A stretch of DNA of 64,000 bases from JAJVID01 sp035275345 (GCA_035275345.1 DATEMY010000358.1:19450-83449); one strand, 5' to 3'; counted from the stretch's first letter, positions 1-9,293 are shown. Numbers and translations: made by a program. Notes: generated by a model not told the origin, from the letters alone.

Positions 1-1
1 C

Positions 2-322
2 GTTCCGCAACTGCTCTGGTCTCGGCGCGTCCGGCGCAGCGCGGCGGCGCTGTTTCTGGTCTCGTTGGCGATCAACATCGGGATGTGGCTAGAGCGATAC
101 ATGATCGTGATCACCAGTTTGAGCCGCGATTTTATGCCCTCGGCGTGGGGGCAGTACGCCGCGACGGTGTGGGATTACGCGGTTTTCGCGGGAACCATCG
201 GCTTCTTCGTCGCGATGATGTTTCTGTTCTTGCGGTTCCTGCCGGCGATCTCCATCGCGGAGATGCGCACGTTGTTGCCGCAGGCCGAAGTCAAAGAAGA
301 AGAAGAGGAGGTACCGGCGTGA
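2..322 (+). CDS. actC: Alternative complex III subunit ActC, C-terminal end (5' truncated by window edge)
   Basis: This is the last 106 codons of an NrfD-like membrane protein; the start lies before the window. The visible part has a basic segment, a membrane helix containing the NIGMWLERYMIVITSL stretch typical of ActC, and a second hydrophobic helix (VFAGTIGFFVAMMFLFLRFL), followed by an acidic EEEEE tail. In alternative complex III, ActC and ActF are the two polytopic NrfD-like subunits thought to bind menaquinol. Its stop overlaps the GTG start of actD, so the genes are translationally coupled. The identification rests on the family-typical motif and on the unmistakable downstream order actD-actE-actF. 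Confidence 0.88.
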   Translation, partial: VPQLLWSRRVRRSAAALFLVSLAINIGMWLERYMIVITSLSRDFMPSAWGQYAATVWDYAVFAGTIGFFVAMMFLFLRFLPAISIAEMRTLLPQAEVKEEEEEVPA

Positions 323-861
323 GGAGGCGCAAGCCGCGTTATTACGGCCTGATGGCCGAATTCGACAGCCCGACGGCGGTCGTCGACGCGACCCGGCGCG
401 CTTACGCGGAAGGCTACCGCCGAATGGACGCTTACACGCCGTTCCCGGTCGAAGGCCTGGCCGAGGAGATGCGCTTCCACCACACGCGGGTGCCGTTGAT
501 CGTGCTGCTGGGAGGCCTGGCCGGATGCCTGGGCGGGTATTTTTTGCAGTACTGGATCGCGGCGATCTACTGGCCGCTGAACATCGCCGGCCGGCCGCTC
601 AACAGTTGGCCTATGTTCATTCCGGTGACCTTTGAATTGACGGTGCTGGCGGCGGCGCTCTCGGCGTTGTTAGGAATGTTGGCGCTGAACGGATTGCCGC
701 ACCCCTATCACCCGGTCTTCAACGTCCCGCGCTTCGCGCTGGCGTCGCAGGATCGCTTCTTCCTGTGCATCGAGGCGAGCGATCCGCGATTCGACCGCGC
801 GGCGACGCGGGATTTTCTGGAGAGTCTGTCGCCACGGGAGGTGAGCGATGTCGAGAGTTAA
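319..861 (+). CDS. actD: Alternative complex III subunit ActD (DUF3341)
   Basis: The 180-aa protein starts with GTG at 319, overlapping the actC stop as GTGA and preceded by a GAGGAGG ribosome site. It has the DUF3341 layout: a soluble N-terminal part with YGLMAEFDSPTAVVDATR and YTPFPVEGL, then two membrane helices (about residues 55-80 and 95-120), then a conserved HPVFNVPRFALASQDRFFLCIE segment. ActD is a structural membrane subunit of alternative complex III and carries no cofactor. An in-frame upstream ATG at 85 lies inside actC and is not used here, because the family N-terminus matches the GTG start. The gene overlaps actE by 14 bases. Confidence 0.93.
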   Translation: MRRRKPRYYGLMAEFDSPTAVVDATRRAYAEGYRRMDAYTPFPVEGLAEEMRFHHTRVPLIVLLGGLAGCLGGYFLQYWIAAIYWPLNIAGRPLNSWPMFIPVTFELTVLAAALSALLGMLALNGLPHPYHPVFNVPRFALASQDRFFLCIEASDPRFDRAATRDFLESLSPREVSDVES

Positions 862-1624
862 TCAAAGACACAGAGGCGCAGCGACACAGAGACGAAAAGG
901 GGGAGACAAGGGGACAAGGGGACAAGGGGACAAGGAGACAAGGGGACAAAGTGGAAAGGACAGAAGGAAAATGAAGGAAGGGGAACGGGAGGACATATGT
1001 TTTTCTCCTCGTCCCCTTTTCTCCCTGTCCCATTGTCTCCCTGTCCCCTTGTCCCCTTGTCTCCGCGTCTCCGTGGCGATAACGCTGGTCTTGTTTGCTG
1101 TCGCGTGCCGCCAGGACATGCAGGACCAGCCGAAGTATAAGCCGCTGGCGCCGAGCCGATTCTTCAGCGACGGGAAATCGGCGCGACAGCTCGTTGAAGG
1201 CGTCGTGCCGTTCCAGCCCGGAGGCCAGGCGATTTCGCCGATGACCGACGAGTCGAAGGCCACGGCGCTACCGTTCCCGCTCACGCCGCAGGCGCTGGAT
1301 CGCGGCCAGGAGCGGTTCAACATCTACTGCGCGCCGTGTCACGGGCGGTTGGGTTACGGCGACGGAATGGTCGTGCGGCGCGGATTTCTCGCGCCGCCGT
1401 CTTACCACACTGACCGCTTGCGCCGGGAGCCGGTCGGGCATTTTTACGACGTGATGACGAACGGCTTCGGCGCGATGCCAAGTTACGCCGACAAAGTCGC
1501 GCCGCGCGACCGTTGGGCCGTCGCCGCTTACATACGCGCGCTGCAACTGAGCCAGCGCGCGACGATCAACGACGCGCCGCCGGAATATCGCGACAAGCTT
1601 CAATCGGGAGGGCAAAAGCAGTGA
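848..1624 (+). CDS. actE: Alternative complex III monoheme cytochrome c ActE, with a repeat inserted in its N-terminus
   Basis: The mature part is a monoheme cytochrome c lipoprotein: a CAPCH heme site near residue 163 and a likely Met ligand in GAMPSYAD. ActE passes electrons from the complex towards the oxidase. A GGGAGG ribosome site (836-841) sits 6 bases before the ATG at 848. About 70 residues of repetitive Gly-Asp-Lys-Thr-Arg and then Pro-Leu-Ser-rich sequence separate this start from the hydrophobic lipoprotein signal (VAITLVLFAVAC, Cys87). This insert is encoded by an inverted-repeat element that keeps the frame open. A GTG at 1073 could serve as an alternative start but would leave a very short signal. 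Whether the protein is still exported correctly is uncertain. The stop overlaps the actF start. Confidence 0.87.
   Translation: MSRVNQRHRGAATQRRKGGDKGTRGQGDKETRGQSGKDRRKMKEGEREDICFSPRPLFSLSHCLPVPLSPCLRVSVAITLVLFAVACRQDMQDQPKYKPLAPSRFFSDGKSARQLVEGVVPFQPGGQAISPMTDESKATALPFPLTPQALDRGQERFNIYCAPCHGRLGYGDGMVVRRGFLAPPSYHTDRLRREPVGHFYDVMTNGFGAMPSYADKVAPRDRWAVAAYIRALQLSQRATINDAPPEYRDKLQSGGQKQ
866..1078 (+). repeat. Palindromic repeat element made of GGGGACAA heptamer/octamer runs, inside actE
   Basis: The left arm is a run of GGAGACAA/GGGGACAA units (about 899-951) preceded by ACAGAGGCGCAGCGACACAGAGACG. The right arm (about 1008-1075) is the complementary CCCCTTGT/CTCCCTGT run ending in CTCCGCGTCTCCGTGG. 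The arms pair imperfectly into a long hairpin. Sequence of this style is known from dispersed short repeats in cyanobacteria and other phyla. Here the element lies inside a reading frame and is translated through. Confidence 0.85.
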
Positions 1625-2826
1625 TTGACGCGCAACAGCTTTACATCGCGCCGACTGCCGCAGGACGCATACAACAACGCGCGCTGATCGTCGGCGCCAT
1701 GGGGCTTATCCTGTGCGTCGTGGGGGCGATCTTTCGTCCCGCCCTGTTCCTGCAATCGTACCTGTTCGCCTATCTCTTCACACTCGGCCTGGCGCTCGGG
1801 AGCATGGCGATTTTGATGTTGCAGTACCTGACGGGCGGCGATTGGGGCGTGGTGGTCCGGCGCGTCCTCGAAGCGGCGATGCGGACTCTGCCCTGGCTTG
1901 CGGCGGGCTTTCTGCCCGTCGCGCTGGGCGTGCGCGAGCTCTACGTGTGGGCGCGCCCAGCGCAGGCGGCCGCTTTGGGGCTGGATTATCGAACCGAATA
2001 TTTGAACGTCCCGTTCTTCATCGCCCGCGCCGTCCTCTATTTCGCCGTCTGGCTGGCGATGGCCCGTCTGCTCGACCGATGGTCGCGGGAGCAAGATCGC
2101 GGCGCGGCGCTGGGATGGTTGAAACGACTACGGCGATTGAGCGGACCGGGGCTGGTGATTTATGCCGTGACGATCACCTTCGCGGCCTACGACTGGCTGA
2201 TGTCGCTCAACCCGGAATGGTACTCGACGATCTTCGGGCTGCTCATTATCGCCGGACAGGCGCTCTCTGCTGTGGCGTTCGCGATCCTCGTCGCGGCGCT
2301 GCTCTCGACGCGCGAGCCGATGGCGGTGGTTCTCCAGCCGAGACACTTCCACGACCTCGGAAAGTTGATGCTCGCGTTCGTTATGGTCTGGGCCTATCTG
2401 TCCTTCTCTCAGCTTCTGATCGTCTGGTCGGGGAATCTGCCGCAGGAGATCCCGTTCTACCTTCCGCGAATGCAGAGCAGTTGGCGATGGGTAGGCATCC
2501 TCTTGATCGTCTTGCATTTCGCGCTGCCGTTCGCGCTGTTGCTCTCGCGCGATCTGAAGCGGCGCGCCGGATCGCTGGCGGCGCTCGCGGGCTTGGTGAT
2601 CGTGATGCGAGTGACGGACCTATTCTGGCTGGTCGCCCCGGAGTTCCGCCGCCAGGGACTGGCGATTGACTGGTTTGATCCGGTCACGGTCGTCGGGCTT
2701 TGTGGCCTGTGGCTGGCGCTGTTCACCCGGGAATTGAGAACGAGGCCGATGCTGCCGCTGCGCGACCCGCATCTGGTCGACGCGCTGAGCGCGGGAGAAC
2801 AGTATTCGGTTAATCGCCGGGAGTGA
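1621..2826 (+). CDS. actF: Alternative complex III subunit ActF (NrfD-like)
   Basis: The 401-aa polytopic protein starts with GTG at 1621, overlapping the actE stop as GTGA and preceded by GGGAGG. About ten hydrophobic helices are visible, and the sequence has the ActF hallmark region VTITFAAYDWLMSLNPEWYST followed by helices with RHFHDLGKLMLAFVMVWAYL, FSQLLIVWSGNLPQE and WRWVGILLIVLHFALPF. It is the second NrfD-like integral subunit, thought to shape a quinol site and take part in energy coupling. The gene ends 45 bases before the next small membrane protein in the same operon. Confidence 0.93.
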   Translation: MIDAQQLYIAPTAAGRIQQRALIVGAMGLILCVVGAIFRPALFLQSYLFAYLFTLGLALGSMAILMLQYLTGGDWGVVVRRVLEAAMRTLPWLAAGFLPVALGVRELYVWARPAQAAALGLDYRTEYLNVPFFIARAVLYFAVWLAMARLLDRWSREQDRGAALGWLKRLRRLSGPGLVIYAVTITFAAYDWLMSLNPEWYSTIFGLLIIAGQALSAVAFAILVAALLSTREPMAVVLQPRHFHDLGKLMLAFVMVWAYLSFSQLLIVWSGNLPQEIPFYLPRMQSSWRWVGILLIVLHFALPFALLLSRDLKRRAGSLAALAGLVIVMRVTDLFWLVAPEFRRQGLAIDWFDPVTVVGLCGLWLALFTRELRTRPMLPLRDPHLVDALSAGEQYSVNRRE

Positions 2827-2871
2827 CCCAATCGCGGGATCCTTCGCCGCATGGCGGCCTGGTGAATTTAT

Positions 2872-3338
<467 letters not shown>

Positions 3339-3342
<4 letters not shown>

Positions 3343-5144
3343 GACCGCCGACTATAAAAACGATCATCTATCTGGCGCTACTCGCCGCCTCGGCCTCGGC
3401 CCAGCCTTCGCGTCCCGTCAAGCCGAGCGACATCGGTTTCGATCAACGGCTGGACGAAGCAGTCCCGCTCGGCCTCACGTTCCGCGACGAGAGCGGAAAG
3501 TCGGTTGAACTCGGCGATTACTTCAATGGCAAACCCGTCATCCTCGCGCTCGTCTATTACCAGTGCCCGATGCTCTGCAACCAGGTGTTGAACGGGTTGG
3601 CCGGTGGCTTGAAGGCGCTCCCCTTCGATGCGGGCAGAGAGTTCGAGGTCGTCGTCGTCAGCATCAACCCGCGCGAGACTTCGGCTTTGGCCGCCGCGAA
3701 GAAGGAGAGCTACGCGCGCGATTACTGGCGCGCGGGCGCGGCTTCGGGCTGGCATTTCCTGACCGGCGACCCGAAGCCGATTGACTCGTTGTCGAAGGCG
3801 GTCGGGTTCCGCTTTGCCTACGACCCGATGCTCAACCAGTACGCGCACGCCTCGGGCGTTATCGTTCTGACCCCCAAGGGCAGAGTCGCGCGTTACTTTT
3901 ACGGCGTCGAGTACGCGCCGCGCGACCTGCGATTCGGATTGATCGAGGCGGCCGAGGAGAGGATCGGTACGCCGGTGGATCAGGTCCTGCTGCTCTGTTA
4001 CCAGTACGATCCGAAGACCGGAAAATACAGCGCGGCGGTCATGAAGTCGCTGCGGCTGGGCGGCGGCGTGACGGTGATCGGTGTTGCCGCACTATTGTTA
4101 GCATTGAGCCGCAAGGCGAAGAGAGAAAGGCGAAGCGCCAAGCCCAAGAATTACTGCTTACTCCCGTTCGGCGCGCTGTTCATTCCGTTCCTGCCCGAAA
4201 ACGCGTCGAGCTTCGCCGGCGACGTCGACGCGCTCTTTTTCACGCTGGTCGGCCTCTCGGTCTTTTTCGCCGTGCTGATCGCCGGGCTGGAAATCTATTT
4301 CGCGATGAAATACCGCCGCCGCTCACCTGGAGAGATTCCGCCCAAGACCGCCACGTCGTTCGCGCTCGAAGCGGCCTGGATCGGCATCCCGTTCCTGATC
4401 TGCCTGGTGATTTTCGTCTGGGGCGCGAGCCTTTATTACAGGATCTACAGCGCGCCGAAAGAAACAATGGAGATTTACGTCACGGCCAAGCAATGGATGT
4501 GGCGATTCCAGCACGCCGGCGGCCAGCGTGAGATCAACGAACTGCATGTGCCGCTCGGGAGCCGCGTCAAGCTGACGATGGCGAGCGAGGACGTCATCCA
4601 CAGCTTCTTCGTGCCTGCGTTCCGCGTCAAGGCCGACGTGCTGCCAGGCCAGGGACGCTACCGGGTCGTCTGGTTCGAGCCGACCAAGCCCGGACGATGG
4701 CGCCTCTTCTGCGCCGAATATTGCGGGATGAACCATTCGGGGATGATCGGCTGGGTCGAGGTGATGCGGCCCCAGGAGTTTCAGGCCTGGCTCGGCGCCG
4801 GCGGCGCCGAAGGCTCGATGGCTTCGTCGGGGCAGAAACTGTTTCAGCAACTGCCTTGCGCCACGTGCCACAAAACCGACGGGGCGGGGCGCTGTCCAGT
4901 GCTCGAAGGGCTGTTTGGCAAACAGGTCCAATTGCAGGACGGGCGAACCGTGACCGTCGACGAGGACTACGTCCGCGAATCGATCCTCGATCCGAATGCG
5001 AAGGTCGCGGCGGGCTACGAGCCGATCATGCCAAACTTCACTGGACTGCTCAGCGAAGAGCAGTTGGCGCAAATTATCGCTTACATCAAATCGATCGGAG
5101 GGCCGCAACAGGGCGCGGCGACCAGGCCGGAAGGACAGAAATAA
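3339..5144 (+). CDS. SCO copper chaperone fused to cytochrome c oxidase subunit II with a C-terminal cytochrome c
   Basis: One uninterrupted 601-codon frame encodes two normally separate proteins. Residues 1-22 are a signal sequence and about 30-230 a SCO domain with the copper pair Cys76-x3-Cys80 and His170. A helix follows at 240-257, then a basic loop and a short hydrophobic stretch (272-285), then oxidase subunit II: two helices (about 299-322 and 344-366), a CuA domain with His421, Cys458, Glu460, Cys462, His466 and Met469, and a heme c site CATCH (507-511). The arrangement is topologically plausible, with both SCO and CuA domains in the periplasm. No ATG, GTG or TTG start with a good ribosome site is evident at the junction, although none is excluded. 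The SCO half normally inserts copper into CuA of the other half. The stop overlaps coxA as TAATG. Confidence 0.9.
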
Positions 5145-6862
5145 TGAGAGCGGAGCCGAGAGAGGTTGAAACTTACGAAGACTATTTGAACAACGATTAC
5201 GGTTGGAAGTCGTGGCTGTTCACCACCGACCACAAGCGCATCGGGCTGCTCTATCTGGTCTCGATCACGCTCTTCTTCTTCCTGGGCGGCTTTTTCGCGC
5301 TGCTCATCCGGCTGGACCTGATGACGCCCCCGGGCGACCTTATTTCGTCCGAAACGTACAACAAGATGTTCTCGATGCACGGCATCATCATGGTCTTCTT
5401 CTTTCTGATCCCCTCGATCCCGACCGTGCTCGGGAATTTTTTCGTGCCGATGATGGTCGGCGGGCGCGACGTGGCCTTCCCGCGATTGAACCTGTTGAGC
5501 TGGTACCTGTTCAACCTCGGCGGGCTGTGCATGCTCTACACCGTGGTCAATGGCGGCGTGGACACGGGATGGACGTTCTATCCGCCTTACAGCGCCAGCT
5601 TCTCGAACACGAACGTCGCGATGGCCGTTACCGCGATCTTCATTGTCGGGTTTTCGTCGATCCTGACCGGGTTGAACTTCGTCATCACCATTCATGCGAT
5701 GCGCGCCGCCGGGATGACCTGGTTCCGATTGCCGCTCTTCATCTGGTCGCTCTACGCGACGAGCCTGATCCAGGTGCTGGGCACACCCATACTGGCGATC
5801 ACGCTGGCGCTGGTGGCTGGCGAGCGGCTGCTCCATCTGGGCGTCTTCGACCCGGCTTACGGCGGCGACCCGATCCTTTTTCAACACCTCTTCTGGTTCT
5901 ACTCGCACCCGGCGGTCTACATCATGATCCTGCCGGCGATGGGCGTGGTCAGCGAGTTAGTGGCCACCTTTACGCGCAAAGAGATTTACGGATACAGGTT
6001 CGTGGCGGCGGCGAGCGTGGCCATCGCCGTCTTTGGCTTCCTGGTCTGGGGCCACCACATGTTCACGAGCGGCCAGTCGATTTACGCCGGGTTGATCTTC
6101 TCGCTGCTGAGCTACGCGGTGGCGATCCCTTCGGCGGTCAAGGTCTTCAACTGGACGGCGACGCTCTACAAATCTTCGGTTTCTCTCCAGACGCCGATGC
6201 TCTATGCGTTCGGATTCATCGGGTTGTTCACGATCGGCGGGTTGACCGGGTTGTTCGTGGCGGCGCTCGGCATAGACATTCACCTGACCGACACCTACTT
6301 CGTGATCGCGCACTTCCACTACATTATGGTCGGTGGCGCGGTGATGGGCTATCTGGGCGGGATACATTACTGGTGGCCGAAGATTTCGGGCCGGATGTAC
6401 CCGGAGATCTGGGGCAAGCTGGCGGCGCTGATCGTCTTCGTCGGATTCAACCTGACCTTCTTCCCGCAATTCGTACTGGGTTATCTGGGAATGCCGCGGC
6501 GTTATCACGCCTACCCGGATGAGTTTCAAGTGTTGAACGTGATGTCGTCGGCGGGCGCGTCGATACTGGGAGTCGGCTACATCCTGCCGATGATCTACCT
6601 GGCGTGGTCGATGCGCTACGGCGAGAAGGCCAGCGCGAACCCGTGGCCCGCAACGGGTCTGGAATGGCATACGCCTTCGCCGCCGCCGCCGGAGAATTTT
6701 TTGGCGCCGCCCGTCGTAACGTGGGGCGCATACGACATGTCCGCCCAGCCTGAGTTGGTCGCCAGATTGAATGATGAGGACCGCATGTACGATGCCGCGC
6801 TGCGAACAGGCGCGAGGAAGCGCGAGGAATTGGACGTCGCGCCGCCCGCGGCAGGCGCCTAG
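5144..6862 (+). CDS. ctaD: Cytochrome c oxidase subunit I, A2-type heme-copper oxidase
   Basis: The 572-aa protein starts at ATG 5144, sharing a base with the stop of the previous gene. It has about 12-13 membrane helices and all metal ligands: His79 and His392 for the low-spin heme, His255, His304 and His305 for CuB, and His390 for the high-spin heme. Tyr259 of YSHPAVY is the likely cross-linked tyrosine. The Tyr-Ser before HP, in place of the Gly-His-Pro-Glu pattern, marks the A2 subfamily, as in the Rhodothermus caa3 oxidase. With the cytochrome c-bearing subunit II this is a caa3-type enzyme reducing O2 and pumping protons. The longer upstream frame start at 4697 lies inside subunit II and is ignored. 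Confidence 0.97.
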   Translation: MRAEPREVETYEDYLNNDYGWKSWLFTTDHKRIGLLYLVSITLFFFLGGFFALLIRLDLMTPPGDLISSETYNKMFSMHGIIMVFFFLIPSIPTVLGNFFVPMMVGGRDVAFPRLNLLSWYLFNLGGLCMLYTVVNGGVDTGWTFYPPYSASFSNTNVAMAVTAIFIVGFSSILTGLNFVITIHAMRAAGMTWFRLPLFIWSLYATSLIQVLGTPILAITLALVAGERLLHLGVFDPAYGGDPILFQHLFWFYSHPAVYIMILPAMGVVSELVATFTRKEIYGYRFVAAASVAIAVFGFLVWGHHMFTSGQSIYAGLIFSLLSYAVAIPSAVKVFNWTATLYKSSVSLQTPMLYAFGFIGLFTIGGLTGLFVAALGIDIHLTDTYFVIAHFHYIMVGGAVMGYLGGIHYWWPKISGRMYPEIWGKLAALIVFVGFNLTFFPQFVLGYLGMPRRYHAYPDEFQVLNVMSSAGASILGVGYILPMIYLAWSMRYGEKASANPWPATGLEWHTPSPPPPENFLAPPVVTWGAYDMSAQPELVARLNDEDRMYDAALRTGARKREELDVAPPAAGA

Positions 6863-6890
6863 ATCTGATGTCAATTGCGTGTTCAGGGTC

Positions 6891-6973
6891 AACCACGGGG
6901 AACACGTGGCCAAGAAAATTAAGAATTATTGCTCCCCTTCTTCATCTCCGCGCTCCCCGTGTTCCCAGTGGTT
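6891..6973 (+). repeat. Inverted repeat AACCACGGGGAACACG in the coxA-coxC spacer
   Basis: The left arm 6891-6906 and the right arm 6958-6973 match over 16 bases with one mismatch, separated by 51 bases. The element fills most of the spacer between coxA and coxC. It resembles other small palindromic elements in this window in size and placement but not in sequence. It contains no gene. Confidence 0.8.
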
Positions 6974-7024
6974 AGTCAGTCTTTGCCGTACATAGATGCG
7001 AAATCTGACATAGGAGGTTGGGTA

Positions 7025-7699
7025 TTGGCTGAAACTTCGGTCGTGGATCGATACACACACGGCGCGGCGCGCGCGCATCAGTTCGACGACGCCGCGCAGC
7101 AGCGCGACGCGGCGACGATGGGGATGTGGGTCTTTCTGGTCACCGAGATCATGTTCTTCGGCGGCCTGTTCGCGTCCTACGTCGTCTATCGCGCGCTGTA
7201 TCCGGCGGCGTTCGCGGTGGCCAGCCAGGCGCTGGACATCACGCTCGGCACGCTCAACACGGGGGTGCTACTGGTGAGCAGCTTCACGATGGTGGTCGCA
7301 GTCTTCGGATCGCAGACCGGGCGGCGGCGGCCGCTCGTCGGCGGGTTAGCGCTGACCATCGCGCTTGGGATCGTCTTTCTCGGCATCAAGTTTTACGAGT
7401 ATTACCAGAAATACGTCGAGCATCACATCCCCGGACCGTCGTTCGCATTCCCCGCTCCTTACACTGAGCCGGCGAAGATGTATTTCACGCTCTACTTCGC
7501 AATGACCGGATTACATGCGGCGCACATGATAATCGGCTGCGGGCTGCTGAGCATCCTGATCGTCATGGCGTGGCGCGGACGCTTCACGCCGGAATATCAC
7601 AGCCCGGTGGAGATCTCGGGCCTCTACTGGCACTTCGTGGACATCATCTGGATATTTCTTTACCCGCTGCTCTACCTGATCGGGCGGCACCTGGAGTGA
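7025..7699 (+). CDS. ctaE: Cytochrome c oxidase subunit III
   Basis: The 224-aa protein is best started at TTG 7025, because AGGAGG (7012-7017) lies 7 bases upstream. The frame stays open further upstream through the palindromic element, but that part has no family resemblance. Five to six helices are visible, with the family motifs GMWVFLVTEIMFFGGLF near the N-terminus, the LNTGVLLVSSFTM helix, and MTGLHAAHMIIG and YWHFVDIIWIFLYPLLYL near the end. Subunit III stabilises the oxidase core and shapes proton uptake. It is followed 12 bases later by subunit IV. Confidence 0.95.
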   Translation: MAETSVVDRYTHGAARAHQFDDAAQQRDAATMGMWVFLVTEIMFFGGLFASYVVYRALYPAAFAVASQALDITLGTLNTGVLLVSSFTMVVAVFGSQTGRRRPLVGGLALTIALGIVFLGIKFYEYYQKYVEHHIPGPSFAFPAPYTEPAKMYFTLYFAMTGLHAAHMIIGCGLLSILIVMAWRGRFTPEYHSPVEISGLYWHFVDIIWIFLYPLLYLIGRHLE

Positions 7700-7711
7700 G
7701 AGATTGAGGTC

Positions 7712-7996
7712 ATGCCGGAGCATATCGTCCCAATCAAAACCTACACGACCGTCCTGATCGCGCTGCTGGTATTAACCGCCACGACCTGCGCCGTCTCGTT
7801 CATCGATATGGGGAAGATGAACGCCGTGGTGGCGGTGGCGATCGCTTTCGTCAAGGCGTCGCTGGTCGCCTTGATCTTCATGCACCTGCGCTACAGCCGC
7901 CGATTGATGCTGGTCGTTGTGGCGGCCGGGCTGTTCTGGCTGGGCATATTGATTGCGTTGACGATGAGTGATTACCTGACGCGCGGGTGGCAATGA
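7712..7996 (+). CDS. ctaF: Cytochrome c oxidase subunit IV (caa3-type small subunit)
   Basis: This 94-aa protein has three predicted membrane helices and the family pattern AFVKASLVALIFMHLRYS in the middle. It is the usual last structural gene of bacterial caa3-type oxidase operons and belongs to the COX4_pro/CtaF group. A GAGG ribosome site precedes the ATG. It closes the respiratory operon: a hairpin followed by a T run lies about 50 bases downstream, before the hydrogenase genes. Confidence 0.92.
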   Translation: MPEHIVPIKTYTTVLIALLVLTATTCAVSFIDMGKMNAVVAVAIAFVKASLVALIFMHLRYSRRLMLVVVAAGLFWLGILIALTMSDYLTRGWQ

Positions 7997-8043
7997 ACCC
8001 GCGAGTGAATTTTGATTCTTGAAATAACGGTATGCGCAGGTCG

Positions 8044-8064
8044 CTCGGTGTCAGCCGAGTTTTT
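8044..8064 (+). terminator. Possible intrinsic terminator after the oxidase operon
   Basis: CTCGG (8044-8048) pairs with CCGAG (8055-8059) around a six-base loop and is followed by five T residues. An outer GCGCAG/CTGCGC pair (8034-8039 with 8065-8070) encloses it. The inner stem is short, so termination may be partial and some readthrough into the hydrogenase operon is possible. Confidence 0.45.
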
Positions 8065-8070
8065 CTGCGC

Positions 8071-8237
8071 TATTCGCCGAGTTATTTGTTAATTGGGTCC
8101 GGTTATGTACCGACAGATTGAGAAGTTCGAATGTAAGATCGCTCGGAGGAAATCGTTGTGGCCTGTTACAGAAGGAGTTCCCCATACATTCCCGGCGAAA
8201 AAACAACAAAAATAATAAGCGGAGAGGAGAGGTGAAC
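8071..8237 (+). promoter_or_regulatory. Leader region of the hydrogenase operon
   Basis: These 167 bases between the possible terminator and hhyS carry no gene. The end is purine-rich, with GGAGAGGAGAGG just upstream of the ATG at 8238 acting as ribosome site. A promoter must lie here or further upstream if the hydrogenase operon is transcribed separately, but I could not pick reliable -35/-10 or -24/-12 boxes. Confidence 0.35.
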
Positions 8238-9293
8238 ATGGCGACAACAGCATCGACATTGAGCGAGCGCCCGCCGGACGTCAAAGAGGCGCACATCATC
8301 TGGCTCACGGCCGGTCTGGGTTGCGACGGCGATACGATCTCGGTGACCAACGCCGAGCAGCCCAGCATCGAGGACGTGATTATGGGGGCGATTCCCGGGC
8401 TACCGAAAGCGCATCTGCACAACCCGGTGCTGGCCAAGGAAGTCGGCGACGAATTCATGGATTACTTCTACCGCGCCGAAAGGGGAGAACTTGACCCTTT
8501 CATCTTCGTCGTCGAGGGGTCAATTCCGAACGAGACGATCAAGCGCGAGGGCTATTGGGCGGCGCAAGGAACCGACCCGGAGACGGGGCAGCCGATCACG
8601 ACCTGCGAGTGGATAGACCGCCTGGCGCCGAAGGCCTGGGCGGTGGTGGCCGCTGGAACTTGCGCCACTTATGGCGGCATTCACGCGATGGAAGGCAATC
8701 CGACAGGCTGCATGGGCCTGGCCGATTATCTTGGTTGGGACTTTCGTTCAATCGCCGATATCCCGATCGTCAACGTGCCAGGATGCCCGGTGCAGCCGGA
8801 CAACTTTATGGAGACCTTGCTTTACCTGCTCTATCAGGCGGCCGGACTGTCGCCGATGATCCCGCTGGACGACAAGCTGCGCCCGACATGGCTCTTCGGC
8901 AAAACGGTGCATGAAGGCTGCGACCGGGCGGGTTATTACGAGCAGAGCGATTTCGCCCATGAGTACGGCTCGCCCAAGTGCCTGGTCAAGGTCGGCTGCT
9001 GGGGGCCGGTGGTCAACTGCAACGTGACCAAACGCGGCTGGATGCGCGGCGTCGGCGGCTGCCCCAACGTCGGCGGCATCTGCATCGCCTGCACCATGCC
9101 CGGTTTCCCGGATAAATTCATGCCGTTTATGGACGAACCGCCAGGCTCGGCTCTCTCGACGGGCTTGGTTGGCGTCTACGGGGGAATGATCCGCGCGCTA
9201 CGTGGCATCACCAACAACACCGTCAACAAGGAACCGAGTTGGCGGCATCCGGGGCCGCGCCTCACCACCGGCTATCGGCCGCGAACATATTAA
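8238..9293 (+). CDS. hhyS: Group 1h NiFe-hydrogenase small subunit
   Basis: The 351-aa iron-sulfur subunit transfers electrons from the NiFe site. The proximal cluster motif near the N-terminus reads GLGCDGD (Cys29, Asp32), where ordinary hydrogenases have a second cysteine. An aspartate ligand is established for actinobacterial-type (group 1h) enzymes and linked to O2-insensitive H2 uptake. Further cluster ligands lie in GTCATYGG, NVPGCPVQP, the HEGCDRAGYY region, KVGCWGPVVNCN and GGICIACTMPGFP. There is no Tat signal peptide, so the enzyme should be cytoplasmic or attached to the inner membrane face, as in this group. An upstream in-frame ATG at 8118 lacks a ribosome site; the ATG at 8238 has one. 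Confidence 0.95.
   Translation: MATTASTLSERPPDVKEAHIIWLTAGLGCDGDTISVTNAEQPSIEDVIMGAIPGLPKAHLHNPVLAKEVGDEFMDYFYRAERGELDPFIFVVEGSIPNETIKREGYWAAQGTDPETGQPITTCEWIDRLAPKAWAVVAAGTCATYGGIHAMEGNPTGCMGLADYLGWDFRSIADIPIVNVPGCPVQPDNFMETLLYLLYQAAGLSPMIPLDDKLRPTWLFGKTVHEGCDRAGYYEQSDFAHEYGSPKCLVKVGCWGPVVNCNVTKRGWMRGVGGCPNVGGICIACTMPGFPDKFMPFMDEPPGSALSTGLVGVYGGMIRALRGITNNTVNKEPSWRHPGPRLTTGYRPRTY

Noticed and set aside
899..1065. Possible CRISPR array because of regular GGGGACAA units
   Set aside because: The units are adjacent without spacers, and the two halves are inverted, not direct, copies.
6929..7024. N-terminal extension of oxidase subunit III from an upstream ATG
   Set aside because: The extension is encoded by the palindromic element and has no family similarity; a TTG with AGGAGG at the right distance gives the normal N-terminus.
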